Source of the DNA: RPQK01 sp041946865
Lineage (GTDB): Bacteria; Acidobacteriota; UBA6911; RPQK01
Length of the DNA: 34,244 nucleotides
Direction: 5' to 3'
NCBI GenBank assembly: GCA_041946865.1
Contig: JBHGBF010000027.1
Coordinates: 1 to 34,244 of the forward strand
The notes under the pieces are model-generated. The model was not told the DNA's origin and did not search any database. It saw only the letters and a list, made by a program, of their open reading frames with translations. Positions 1 to 8,805 of this stretch are shown here, piece by piece (the stretch's first letter is position 1; the number at the start of each line of letters is the position of its first letter). A program made the position numbers and the translations under genes.

Positions 1-1392
1 GTAGCCGGGATCGGGCGGAACCCCGAGATCGGCCGGCCCCTGCTCGTCGTTGGCCACCACCCAGGGACGTCCGCTCCCGGCCGATTCCGACACCCACTGC
101 AGTGTCCTTTGGTGGGTCTTGTCCCAGTCGTTTTGAAGCGAGGCTCCGGTCAGGACCGATTGGGCGCCGACCAGCTTCGAGTAGACGCGGTCCTGCCAGT
201 CTGGAAAGGTGTGCACTACGATATTATGGCCGTACGGGTCGAGATCTCCGATGTACTGGGCCATGGCCTGTTGTTGCGCAGCCGACAGGGTGTTCTCCTC
301 GCCCAGGTTCCAGTTGAGCGCCGGCTCGTAGCCGAAGTGCGCAATCAACTCCCGGCAGTAAAGCTTCCGCTCGACGCCCAGGTCACCCCCATCGAGCGCT
401 GCCGGCACGACCGTCTGATTCTCCTTCCGGTTGTCGTCGTTCTCCTGCTCCTCCATCTTGAAGTGCAGGTGCAATCCGAGCGTCTGGGCGTGGTCGAAGA
501 CGATCTGCCACTGATCGAGCTTCGAGCAGTCGTAATGGAGCTTGTCTTCCGGGGCGACGAAGGGCCAGACATCCTCCCCGTCGCCGCCGACGTTGTAGGT
601 GAGGAAGGAGAAGGCATTGACTCCTTTGCCGGCCAGGTAGTTCAAGGCGCCGATCAGGTTCTTCCCGTTTCCTCCGGCCCAAGTCGGGTCGCCGCTTCTC
701 CAGTCGCCGGCGTGCTTCTCATAGCGGTGCAGGCCGGAAGGCGCGGCCTCGCCGGGACGCAGCGGCGCGTTCGGACTCTTGCGGGAGGAAGTCCCGTCAA
801 AGTCCGCATAGGCCAGCAGGTTCTCCGGAGCATCCGCGCCCGCCTTAAGGAAATACTCACCGGTCCCTGCGAACTGCAGGTGATGCTTTCCGACGTAGCG
901 GAGTGCGCCCTTTCCCCGAAAATCGCGGCCGGTTTTGTCTGTCGGACCGATCGAAAAACTGTCTTCCAGCCCGTCACAACCCGCCACTTTTTCCGCCGCT
1001 GCTCCAGAGTCCACCGCGACGTTCTTACCCGCGAGGAACTCAACTCGATACGTCCACTTCCCGGGCCGGTCCGGAGAAAAGTGAGCACGCCACTTGTTCC
1101 CCGACACAGCGTGGCTGTTGGCTGCATCCCCGTCCGCGGCAAAGTAACCGGGCACCCGGAAGGCCTGGCCGCCCGATTCGTGAGTGAACCGGACGGTCAT
1201 ACGATAATCGAGAAAAGGATTCGGGTGGACGTCAGTCTCGCCGGCCTGCGGTCCGTCGAGCGTCAAGGTCACCTTGTGCCATTGCTTCAGTTCGCCGGAG
1301 ATCTGCGCCCCGGCCCGCTGAGCGGAGGCTGCAGGAGGGAAGAGGATCAGAGACGAGATAGCCAGGAAGAGTGAGACGGATCGCCTCATCAT
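1..1392 (-). CDS. Secreted DUF5060-domain, glycosidase-like protein (3' end outside window)
   Basis: Open from the ATG at 1392 to the window edge (464 codons, no stop), so the C-terminus is missing. An AGGAAAGGAAACC ribosome-binding stretch precedes two consecutive ATGs (1392 and 1389). Residues 1-25 form a signal peptide ending in ASAQ. Residues about 38-120 resemble a DUF5060 beta-sandwich (WHKVTLTLDGP, then FSPDRPGKWTYRVEF). The rest looks like the (beta/alpha)8 domain that follows DUF5060 in putative glycoside hydrolases. The NWNLGEEN motif at about 360-367 is where a clan GH-A-type acid/base Glu could lie. Family knowledge suggests a periplasmic or exported polysaccharide-binding or cleaving enzyme; the substrate cannot be read from sequence. 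It lies downstream of a TonB receptor on the same strand, which fits carbohydrate use, but a 386-bp gap with a hairpin separates them. Confidence 0.75.
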   Translation of the reverse strand, partial: MMRRSVSLFLAISSLILFPPAASAQRAGAQISGELKQWHKVTLTLDGPQAGETDVHPNPFLDYRMTVRFTHESGGQAFRVPGYFAADGDAANSHAVSGNKWRAHFSPDRPGKWTYRVEFLAGKNVAVDSGAAAEKVAGCDGLEDSFSIGPTDKTGRDFRGKGALRYVGKHHLQFAGTGEYFLKAGADAPENLLAYADFDGTSSRKSPNAPLRPGEAAPSGLHRYEKHAGDWRSGDPTWAGGNGKNLIGALNYLAGKGVNAFSFLTYNVGGDGEDVWPFVAPEDKLHYDCSKLDQWQIVFDHAQTLGLHLHFKMEEQENDDNRKENQTVVPAALDGGDLGVERKLYCRELIAHFGYEPALNWNLGEENTLSAAQQQAMAQYIGDLDPYGHNIVVHTFPDWQDRVYSKLVGAQSVLTGASLQNDWDKTHQRTLQWVSESAGSGRPWVVANDEQGPADLGVPPDPGY

Positions 1393-1778
1393 GGTTTCCT
1401 TTCCTTTCTCTTGGGGCCCGCCGGGAGTCGTGTGATTCGACCCAGACTACATCGGGCACGCGCATGATTCTCTCACAGTGTCGAATCGAATGAATTACCG
1501 GAATCGAATGGAATGTCTGGAGGGGCGGTGCGCGTATTTGTGTCGGATTCTGTCGACTGAAGCCTTTGCGTAGGCATGCCTGCAATTCTGCCGGTAGAAG
1601 AGGCATCACCGTCAGGACAAGCGGGACTTTCGCACGCTTGACAGGGGCGGTTTTCAGATCTGTTGGGTGGGCCTTTCTTACATGGAAGTGTGCCGGTGAC
1701 TCCTCGTATTCGCAGTTTTGCCTTGAGGCGGGCTTTTGAGAGCGTGATTGCCTCAAAAGCCCGCCTGAACAACCGCTG
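1393..1778. other. Intergenic stretch between receptor gene and DUF5060 gene
   Basis: 386 bp with no credible gene. It holds the hairpin at 1726-1766 described separately. Near 1483-1520 the motif GAATCGAATG occurs twice in a short AT-richer stretch that would be the leader of the DUF5060 gene on the minus strand. Small open frames here lack a ribosome-binding site and any recognisable protein pattern. Confidence 0.5.
1726..1766 (-). terminator. Perfect 15-bp stem hairpin after the TonB receptor gene
   Basis: AGGCGGGCTTTTGAG (1726-1740) is repeated as its exact reverse complement at 1752-1766, with an 11-nt loop. It begins 12 bp past the receptor stop codon, so it can act as a terminator or RNA-stabilising stem. 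The T-run lies inside the stem near the loop rather than after it, so it is not a textbook intrinsic terminator and may be a repeated palindromic element instead. Confidence 0.5.
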
Positions 1779-4700
1779 TCAGAACCTCAACCGCAATCCG
1801 AATCGGACGATTCGCTCAGGAGCATTGTCGCTGGTGCTGGTGATCTTCATGAAATCGCTCGAATTTGCGCTAGTCATGTTGGTATCTGCGTCCGACGGAT
1901 TCTCGAAGTGGGGCGTGTTGGTCAGGTTAAAGAACTCGGCTCGGAACTCCACACCTGTTTGTTCGGTGACCGGGAACTCCCGGAACAGCGAAAAGTCCAG
2001 GTTGACCCATTTGGGGCCGCGCAGGATGTTGCGTCCGGCGCTCCCGTAGCAGTCAAGGTTGGTGCAGTTGGTCCCCGGTATGCGACTCACGGGTGCAAAA
2101 GCGGTGGGATCGAAATAGGGGGTGTCCCGGATGCCGCCTAGAGTCTGGACTTCCGGTTTCACCTGATCGGCGGTCTGAGCGTTGTGTCGCGTGTTGATCG
2201 TATCAGCCGACGTCACGGTGAACGGGCGGTTCTGGCTCGCCGAGAAGATCCCGTTCACCTGCCAGCCGCCGATGATCTTGCTGAGCAGGTTCTGGTTGGA
2301 ACCTCGCCCGAAAGGCAGGTCGTAGATGGCCGCCAACTGGAAAACGTGGGGGCGATTGTACCCCGCCTGGGCCCGGTTGCGACGAATGATGGCCGGGTCA
2401 TTCCACATGAGCTCCGCCCAGCCGTCTTCATCCGTCAGGTTGATCGCCCTCGAGTAGGTGTAGGCCCCCTTCAGGAAAAAGCCGCCCGTGAACCGGCGGT
2501 TGATGGCCACCTGCAGGGAATGGTAGTTCGCACTGAGCCAGCCATCCCAGAAACGGATCGTGGTGGTGCTGCGAGGAAAGAGCTGACGTCCTTCGGTTCC
2601 GCCTCCGGGCGGTGACCAGTTGATCAGGTTATCCGCCAGCTGCCTGGTCGTTTGGGTCCCGACGTAACCGATCGAAGTGACCACGTCTCCCGGCAGCTTT
2701 CTCTCGTAGATCAGGTTCCAGGACTGGATGTAGCCCCGATGGATCTCGTCGATCGGCATGGTCCTCATCTCGGCGAAGGCGGGAAGTGGAATGACCGCGC
2801 CCGGAGAGGTTTCCGGTCCGACGAAGATCGGGATGCCTTCGCTCAAGTTACGGAATGGAATGGACACGTCGCTGCTTTCGAAGGTCCCGGCGACGGTGAG
2901 CGGGAAAAAGCCGCGAAGCGGTCTTGCGAACGGCAGCGGGTCGTAGGTGATGCCGTAACCGCTGCGGATGACGTCGTTGTCACTCAGCCGGTACGCAAAA
3001 CCGACACGCGGAGCAAAGAACTTCTTCGAGACCTTGATGTCATTGCCCAGAATGACATTGAACGAATTCAAGTCCAGGACCTCCATCTCGCGGCCATCGC
3101 GCGTGACCAGCGGGTAGTACTCGTAGCGCAGGCCGGCCGTAATGGTCAGGCTGGGCGTGACCTGGAACCGGTCGCGGTAATAGACTGCATGCTGCCACTC
3201 ATTGGCGGTCATCAGTTCCCACTGCAGGCTCTTTCCCACGCTGCTCGGAAGCCCCAACAAGAACGCGGCGTACCCGTTCGCATTCGAGGGAGTGATGGGG
3301 CTGCCCTTCGAGCCTGTCATCTCGATCGGGAACTCGAAGTTGCCGCGGGGGCCCGGACCGATTTCCGGCTGCCAGTGGATCAGGTCGTGGCGAACCATGT
3401 CGTAACCGAACCGGCTCTCGTGCCGGCCCTTGGTCCAGCTGAAGTTGTTCGTAAAGGTGTAACTGTCTTCATCACGGAAAAGCGGGCTCCAGCCGTCGAC
3501 CTGGCCCAGCGCCGCGTAACCGCCGATTCCGAACCGAGGAACTCCCGCGCAACGGTTAAGCCCTTCAACCAGGCAAGCCCGCGACTGCGGTTCGGTCGAG
3601 TTCGTCCCGGGGATCCCGAGCACGTCCTGGCCGAAGTTGCCGGTGCCGATATCAGCGGTCAGAACCTCCTGGTCCATGTCATTGACGCCGAAGTTGCCAT
3701 CCATCACCAGCGTCGGCCTGATCGTCCACGCATGGCCGACACCGTAAACCTTGACGTCGGTCAGGCCCCGGCCGTCACCACCTCCGCCGATGGCTCCGCC
3801 GCCTGCCGCACCGAAGATGGGGGTCTTCACGACTTCCGCGTCCAGGAAGCTGAACTTGCCCCACAGCCGGTAGCTGTCGGTCCAGTAGTAGTCGGTCTTC
3901 ACATCGAAGTTGTGCCGATCGAGCGCCTCTGTTCCCGATCTCTCGAAGTTCTGAGTCACGCCGGACAGGTTGGGGAGCGGGACCAGGTCCTGCAAGGCTC
4001 GCGCAGCCGGGCTGATGCGCTCCTGCGGAATGATGTTGTTCGCGAACGGGGTCCGGCCCGTTCCGTCCGGATTGCCGGTCAGCGGATCGAAGATGATCGC
4101 GTCCGGGACACTCGGGTCCGCACCGGGCAGGAAGGCGCTGAAATCGCCGGCCCTCTGAGCTGCTGTAGCCACGGTGACCGTCTGGGTCCGAGCCAGGCGC
4201 TGGAAGGTCCCCTCCCAGCCGCCGAAGAAGAAAAGCTTGTCCTTCTTGATCGGGCCGCCGAAGGTAAACCCCGCAATGGTTCGCTTCCCACTCGGGTTGT
4301 TGGCTTTGCCGTCGCCGTCCGTGTCAAGGTAGTTGAAGAAGTCGCGGGCGCCGAGAGCGCTGTTCTCGTGATAGCCGAAAGCAGATCCGCGGAATTCGTT
4401 GGTCCCTGATTTTGTTATCACGGTCAACGCCGCGCCGCCGGCAAAGCCCTGCTCCGCGTCGAAGTTGTTGGTCGAAACATTGACAACCTCGACCGTCTCG
4501 GAGGGCGGGACATAGGCCGTGTGATGCGGCAGCCAGATGTTGACGCTCTGGGCGCCATCAATTCGCGTATTGTTGTTGTTACGGGCCGTTCCGTTGACGT
4601 TGGTCGTCAGAGCCCGACCGGGCGTATCGGTCACGGCATTCTGGAATTCGGCCGGCGTCGCCCCGGGGACCAGGTTGAGCAGGCTCTGATAGTTCCGGTA

Positions 4701-5180
4701 CTGATTCAGAGGAAGATCCGTGATCTCTTTCGCCTCAACCTGGGCCTTGACCTCGGGCGTGTCCGTCTGAAGCAGCGTCCCTGCTCCAGAGACCGTTATG
4801 GTTTCCGCGACACCGCCGACCTCAAGTCTAACGTCCTGCCGGGTCACGTTTCCAACCGTGATCACGACATTCTCGTTGACATATTCTCGGAACCCGGACA
4901 TGGTCACTTTCATCGTGTAGGTGCCTTTCGGCACATTGCTGATCAGGTAGGCCCCGGATTCGTTGGTGACACCCGTCTGGCTGAAGTTGGTGGCGGGGTT
5001 GGTGATTGTCACCTCTACACCCGGAATGGCGCCCCCTGTCGCGTCCTTTACGTTTCCGGAGACAGAGCCGTACAGGACCTGGGCCTGCGCGGCGTCCAGG
5101 GAAACGAAGGGGAGTGTCAGGAGGATAAGGGCAGTCCTGAGGACTCCCCGTGTCGGCTTGAGAAGCCGTAAAGCTGTCAT
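1779..5180 (-). CDS. TonB-dependent outer-membrane receptor, Oar-like, with carboxypeptidase-regulatory domain
   Basis: Predicted outer-membrane beta-barrel for energised uptake of a large substrate. The ORF opens at 5213, but the ATG at 5180 is preceded by AAGGAGGGG at good spacing and begins the signal peptide (MTALRLLKP...AQAQ), so I use 5180 (1133 residues). Residues about 37-127 are a carboxypeptidase-regulatory-like beta-sandwich (GSVSGNVKDATGGAIPGVEV). A plug domain follows at about 130-270 (PEVKAQVEAKEITDLPLNQ, then RIDGAQSVN), and the remainder is barrel with many aromatic-rich strands. The last strand ends RFGLRLRF with the terminal Phe expected for BAM-assembled barrels. This architecture is common and multi-copy in Acidobacteriota; the substrate is unknown. 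The promoter region carries a perfect palindrome (5227-5244). Downstream on the same strand is a DUF5060 glycosidase-like gene. Confidence 0.92.
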   Translation of the reverse strand: MTALRLLKPTRGVLRTALILLTLPFVSLDAAQAQVLYGSVSGNVKDATGGAIPGVEVTITNPATNFSQTGVTNESGAYLISNVPKGTYTMKVTMSGFREYVNENVVITVGNVTRQDVRLEVGGVAETITVSGAGTLLQTDTPEVKAQVEAKEITDLPLNQYRNYQSLLNLVPGATPAEFQNAVTDTPGRALTTNVNGTARNNNNTRIDGAQSVNIWLPHHTAYVPPSETVEVVNVSTNNFDAEQGFAGGAALTVITKSGTNEFRGSAFGYHENSALGARDFFNYLDTDGDGKANNPSGKRTIAGFTFGGPIKKDKLFFFGGWEGTFQRLARTQTVTVATAAQRAGDFSAFLPGADPSVPDAIIFDPLTGNPDGTGRTPFANNIIPQERISPAARALQDLVPLPNLSGVTQNFERSGTEALDRHNFDVKTDYYWTDSYRLWGKFSFLDAEVVKTPIFGAAGGGAIGGGGDGRGLTDVKVYGVGHAWTIRPTLVMDGNFGVNDMDQEVLTADIGTGNFGQDVLGIPGTNSTEPQSRACLVEGLNRCAGVPRFGIGGYAALGQVDGWSPLFRDEDSYTFTNNFSWTKGRHESRFGYDMVRHDLIHWQPEIGPGPRGNFEFPIEMTGSKGSPITPSNANGYAAFLLGLPSSVGKSLQWELMTANEWQHAVYYRDRFQVTPSLTITAGLRYEYYPLVTRDGREMEVLDLNSFNVILGNDIKVSKKFFAPRVGFAYRLSDNDVIRSGYGITYDPLPFARPLRGFFPLTVAGTFESSDVSIPFRNLSEGIPIFVGPETSPGAVIPLPAFAEMRTMPIDEIHRGYIQSWNLIYERKLPGDVVTSIGYVGTQTTRQLADNLINWSPPGGGTEGRQLFPRSTTTIRFWDGWLSANYHSLQVAINRRFTGGFFLKGAYTYSRAINLTDEDGWAELMWNDPAIIRRNRAQAGYNRPHVFQLAAIYDLPFGRGSNQNLLSKIIGGWQVNGIFSASQNRPFTVTSADTINTRHNAQTADQVKPEVQTLGGIRDTPYFDPTAFAPVSRIPGTNCTNLDCYGSAGRNILRGPKWVNLDFSLFREFPVTEQTGVEFRAEFFNLTNTPHFENPSDADTNMTSANSSDFMKITSTSDNAPERIVRFGLRLRF

Positions 5181-5226
5181 TATCCCCTCCTTCTGAAATC
5201 GAAGGCGAAACATGTGGAAGTTAGGT

Positions 5227-5244
5227 AAGTAGCAACTGCTACTT
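5227..5244. promoter_or_regulatory. Perfect 18-bp palindrome upstream of the TonB receptor, probable operator
   Basis: AAGTAGCA and TGCTACTT are exact inverted arms around a 2-nt centre. The site lies 46 bp upstream of the chosen start at 5180, beside an AT-rich block at 5244-5272 that is the only plausible promoter stretch in this gap. Symmetry, size and position fit a dimeric repressor site. The regulator is not in the window and the family cannot be named with confidence. Confidence 0.5.
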
Positions 5245-5373
5245 CGTTATTAACATACAATGCAATAATCGTACCGGCCGGAAGGCGTGAAGGCGGTGGG
5301 GGAGGTAAGCGCATGGAAGAATGCCGCTTGCGGTTGCAGGGAAGCGGGTTCGGCAAGCCGCCTGCCAGACCCC

Positions 5374-7263
5374 TTATTCAGATATTTGAATCGCGCCGAA
5401 GCCGAGTTCAAATTTTTGAAGGGTCGGCGGCTGGGCCTTCACCGCACGGGGCAGGGTGGTGGCAGCGTTTCCGGGCTTTCCCCGCAGCTTGCTTTCCATC
5501 TGGGCTGTCCAGGGCCGGCCGGCACCGGCTTTCAGGACGAACTTCGAGTCTGCCTGAACCTCGTCCCACATTTCCCGCAGTCCTGACGCCCATTCGACCA
5601 GGACGGCCCGGATACCGGTCGTTCCACCCAGCCCGAAGTGGACGCGGTCGTCGCCGGCGCTCAGGTAACTGCCGTCCCGCTTTGAACGACGCCACGTCAC
5701 GTGTCCGTCATCCCTTACCAGGATGACCCGGCTTCCCTCGGCCCTCGACCCTTTCAAACTGACTTGGAGCCAGTGGTTTTTGAGGCCGACCTGGTTCAGA
5801 AAGACCCGGACCGGACCGTTGTTATTCGTCATGACGATATCGACGTCACCGTCATTGTCGAGATCCCCGAAGCCGGCGCCGCGGCTGATCTCCGACAGCT
5901 CGAATCCCGGCCCGCCCGAGGCCGATGTCTCTTCGAAACGTTTGCCGCCGATGTTCCGGAACAACTGGTTCTTCTGGTCGTACCCGTACTTTTCGCCGCG
6001 CACCGCCTCTAATCTGCGGACGGCGCCGCTGGCGACGAAGAGGTCGAGGAACCCGTCGCTGTCAAAGTCAAACCAGTCGGTTCCGAAGCTCGTAAAAGGG
6101 AGGCTCGGAGTGGCCAGGCCGTACGCGGCCGTTTCGTCCAGGAAGTTACCCTGACCGTCGTTGACGTAGAGTGTGTTCTTTTCCTGAGTCAGGTGAGTCA
6201 GAAAAATGTCCTCATCCCCGTCATTGTCGAAGTCCCCTGCCGTGACCCCCATGCTGGCCTCGGGCGCCCCGTCTGCGTTGTAGGCAGCCCCCCGCAGCAG
6301 CCCCTCCTCGGTGAAAGTCCCGTTTTTCCGGTTGATCCAGAGGAAATTGGCGGCGCCATCGTTGGCGACGTAGATATCGACCCACCCGTCGCCGTCGAAG
6401 TCCGCACAAGTGACGCCCAGCCCCGGCCCCACCGCAGAGCCGATGCCGGCGGCTTCCGTCACGTCGACAAAACGCCCGTTTCCCTGGTTCTGGAACAGGC
6501 GGTCCGGAAGGGCCCGGTACTGGTTCGGGTTGCAATAATCCGGATTTCCGACCGGGTCGAAGCAGCGTTTGTTGCCCGCGACGGTGAAATCGATGTAGTT
6601 CGTGACATACAGATCGAGGTCCCCGTCACGGTCGTAGTCGACAAAGGCCGCGCTGGTGCTCCACCGCGGATCATCGGTTCCGGTCTCGCGCGTCACGTCT
6701 GTGAAAGTCCCGTTCCCTTCGTTTCGGTACATGACGTTGGAGCCGAAATTCGTGACGTAAAGATCGAGATCGCCGTCGTTGTCGTAATCTCCCACCGCGA
6801 CGCCCATGCCGTATCCGGCATCGTCGACGCCGGCTTTCCGGCTCACATCGACAAACTTCAGCGTTCCGCCTGGGACCAGTTCGTTTCGAAACAGCTTGTT
6901 CCGGGGGCTCTTGCCGCCGTCGTCGGCTGCGGCGGCGAGCCGATGGCCCTGAACCAGGTAGACATCCAGGTCGCCATCGTTGTCATAATCGAACAACGCG
7001 ACTCCCGATCCCATGATTTCCGGAAGATAGAACTCACCTTCGGCGCCGCTCACATGGACGAAATCGAGGTCGATCGACTGGGCGACTTCGTGAAAGACCG
7101 GCGCTGCGGGTTGGGCCAAGGGAGTTTCGCCGAGGCACAAAAGGGCCAGCGGCAGCTTCAGCCACGCACCGCACGAATTAAGCCAGCGGCACGGCTCGAC
7201 ACGAGTCGACCTCGCGAAGATCCGTGCCCTTAGCATAGCGCGGGGATCGAAACCGTCACTCAT
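5374..7263 (-). CDS. CRTAC1-family FG-GAP/VCBS repeat protein with UnbV-like C-terminus
   Basis: 629 residues. The start ATG overlaps the stop of the upstream TPR gene (ATGA, 7260-7263), which indicates translational coupling and supports this start, although it leaves about 30 residues ahead of the hydrophobic signal-like segment (WLKLPLALLCLGETPLAQP). At least seven calcium-binding-type repeats follow from residue 92, such as DYDNDGDLDVYLVQG, DYDRDGDLDLYVTNY and DLDNDGDVDIVMTNN, as in FG-GAP/integrin-like propellers. Around 495-580 is an ASPIC/UnbV-type domain (NHWLQVSLKG, HFGLGGTTG, VEWASGLREMW). The usual sequence before 'IGARV' is shortened here. Likely a secreted beta-propeller with a binding or scaffolding role. 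The TPR-CRTAC1 pairing recurs at 8806-12108. Confidence 0.9.
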   Translation of the reverse strand: MSDGFDPRAMLRARIFARSTRVEPCRWLNSCGAWLKLPLALLCLGETPLAQPAAPVFHEVAQSIDLDFVHVSGAEGEFYLPEIMGSGVALFDYDNDGDLDVYLVQGHRLAAAADDGGKSPRNKLFRNELVPGGTLKFVDVSRKAGVDDAGYGMGVAVGDYDNDGDLDLYVTNFGSNVMYRNEGNGTFTDVTRETGTDDPRWSTSAAFVDYDRDGDLDLYVTNYIDFTVAGNKRCFDPVGNPDYCNPNQYRALPDRLFQNQGNGRFVDVTEAAGIGSAVGPGLGVTCADFDGDGWVDIYVANDGAANFLWINRKNGTFTEEGLLRGAAYNADGAPEASMGVTAGDFDNDGDEDIFLTHLTQEKNTLYVNDGQGNFLDETAAYGLATPSLPFTSFGTDWFDFDSDGFLDLFVASGAVRRLEAVRGEKYGYDQKNQLFRNIGGKRFEETSASGGPGFELSEISRGAGFGDLDNDGDVDIVMTNNNGPVRVFLNQVGLKNHWLQVSLKGSRAEGSRVILVRDDGHVTWRRSKRDGSYLSAGDDRVHFGLGGTTGIRAVLVEWASGLREMWDEVQADSKFVLKAGAGRPWTAQMESKLRGKPGNAATTLPRAVKAQPPTLQKFELGFGAIQISE

Positions 7264-8651
7264 TTTCCGCTGCTGAGCCTCTGCAAGTCGCGATCAATCA
7301 CGGCAACAAGATCGGACTGGCCGAGCGCTGCCGCCTGCTCTTTGGCTTTCCGTGTGATCTCCAGACCCTTCCGGACGTTGCCGCTTCGGACATAGGCAGC
7401 CCCAAGCGCGTACAAATAACGGGGGGTGTCCTGATCGTCTTTCTCGACCAGCCGGGAAAGCTCGCCAATGGCCTGCTGCAGCTGCCCGCGGGCAACCAGT
7501 ACCCGCGCCAGGCCGTAGCGCGCCACGCGATGAGTGGGGTCATTGTGCAGCGCCAGCCGGTAGTGCCGTTCGGCCTCTTCCAGGGCCCCTTCGCCAGCCA
7601 GCAGATAAGCCAGGTTGTTGTGCGCCTCGGCGAAATAGGGATTGATGTCGAGGGCCTTTTGAAAAGCCTCCTTCGCCTCTCTGTTCCGCTGCTGCCCGAG
7701 CAGCATGACGCCGAAGTTGTAATGGCTCTCGTAAAGGTTGGGATTCAGCTTCACTGCTTCCCGATAATGCTTTTCCGCCTCGGCCGGCTGATTGCTTTCG
7801 GCGTAAAGACGGATCAGGTTGACATGAGCCTGAACCAGCGTCGGGTTCCTCCTGAGCGCCTCGAGGTGCTCGCGGATGGCTTCGGCGGTCTGTCGCTTGG
7901 TCGCCAGTTTCACCCCGGTGGCGACGTGATCCTGGGCGCCGCTCTTCAGCCGGCTGACCCGATCGAGCACCTCATCCCGGCCGGGCGGCCATTGATTCTG
8001 GTACTTCTGGTAAAGCAGCAGATGTCTTCGCGCCTGTTCAGGTTCCTTCAACTCTCGGTAGGCGATGCCCAGTGAATAGTGGGCGGACCCGAAGGCTTCG
8101 AAAAGAGCGACTGCCCGTTCGAGGTGATGCCGAGCCTCCGGCAGGTTACGCTGCGAAAGGAGGGCGCGCCCCAGGCCGTAAAGAGCAAGCGGCGAATCAG
8201 GCTCGGCGGCCAGCGCCTGGCGAAAGGTGTCGACACTTTCGGGCACGCGGCCGGCCTCCAGCAGCACCTCGGCCAGCTTGATGCGCCCCGGCCGGTAATC
8301 CGGGCGGATGCCGAGTGCTTTCTTCAAGCTCTCTACGGCTTCACCCCGCTTGCCTTCGGAGCTCTGGACGCAGCCGAGCAGATACCACCAGTCGAAGCTC
8401 GCCGGCGCCAGGGCGGCGGCCCGCTGGTAGCAGGGTTCAGCCAGGGCATAGTCTTCATACGCCTGCAGAAGCGTCCCCAGCCTGCCGTTCGCGTCCGCAT
8501 TGTCCGGATTGTCAAGCGCCTCCTGGTAAGCGGCGCCGATACTCGCCCGCACCTCGGCGGGCAGGGCGTCGAGGGTTATCCTGGGAAGCGCCGGGATGTC
8601 CGCACGCAGCGATGAGGATAACAAGACCAGCAATAAAGGAGATAATTTCAC
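7260..8651 (-). CDS. Secreted tetratricopeptide repeat protein
   Basis: The open frame extends to 8813, but the first 54 codons have no secretion signal and run under the divergent gene. The GTG at 8651 opens directly into a clean signal peptide (KLSPLLLVLLSSSLRADI), so I place the start there (463 residues); no strong ribosome-binding site is visible. From about residue 40 to 455 the protein is almost continuous TPR helices, seen as repeated A-x-x-x-Y/L-x-x-A-L patterns (for example LGTLLQAYEDYALAEPCYQRA, NNLAYLLAGEGALEEAERHY). TPR arrays mediate protein-protein contacts; a periplasmic or outer-membrane-attached scaffold is likely. Its stop overlaps the start of the CRTAC1 gene, so the two are one transcription unit and probably work together. 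It diverges from a second TPR gene at 8806. Confidence 0.85.
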   Translation of the reverse strand: MKLSPLLLVLLSSSLRADIPALPRITLDALPAEVRASIGAAYQEALDNPDNADANGRLGTLLQAYEDYALAEPCYQRAAALAPASFDWWYLLGCVQSSEGKRGEAVESLKKALGIRPDYRPGRIKLAEVLLEAGRVPESVDTFRQALAAEPDSPLALYGLGRALLSQRNLPEARHHLERAVALFEAFGSAHYSLGIAYRELKEPEQARRHLLLYQKYQNQWPPGRDEVLDRVSRLKSGAQDHVATGVKLATKRQTAEAIREHLEALRRNPTLVQAHVNLIRLYAESNQPAEAEKHYREAVKLNPNLYESHYNFGVMLLGQQRNREAKEAFQKALDINPYFAEAHNNLAYLLAGEGALEEAERHYRLALHNDPTHRVARYGLARVLVARGQLQQAIGELSRLVEKDDQDTPRYLYALGAAYVRSGNVRKGLEITRKAKEQAAALGQSDLVAVIDRDLQRLSSGK

Positions 8652-8805
8652 AGGTAGTGCAAATATCGTAGAATAAACAGCTATAGAGTCGCAAGCTTCC
8701 CTGGGAGCGCGAGGTATCCTGCCTGCACGGACGCGTTCGTGCGCCTTGTCAATTATGGGCTGCCGGGCGGCGGGATGCCTTGCTCTCGTGCCGGAAGTTG
8801 CCGTC

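Noticed and set aside
109..1374. 421-codon open frame on the plus strand
   Set aside because: The minus strand encodes a signal peptide followed by a DUF5060-like domain; the plus frame has no such features.
2652..4409. 585-codon open frame on the plus strand
   Set aside because: It is antisense to the TonB receptor, which has clear domains. The frame shows no protein-like motif and is explained by GC-rich codon bias on the opposite strand.
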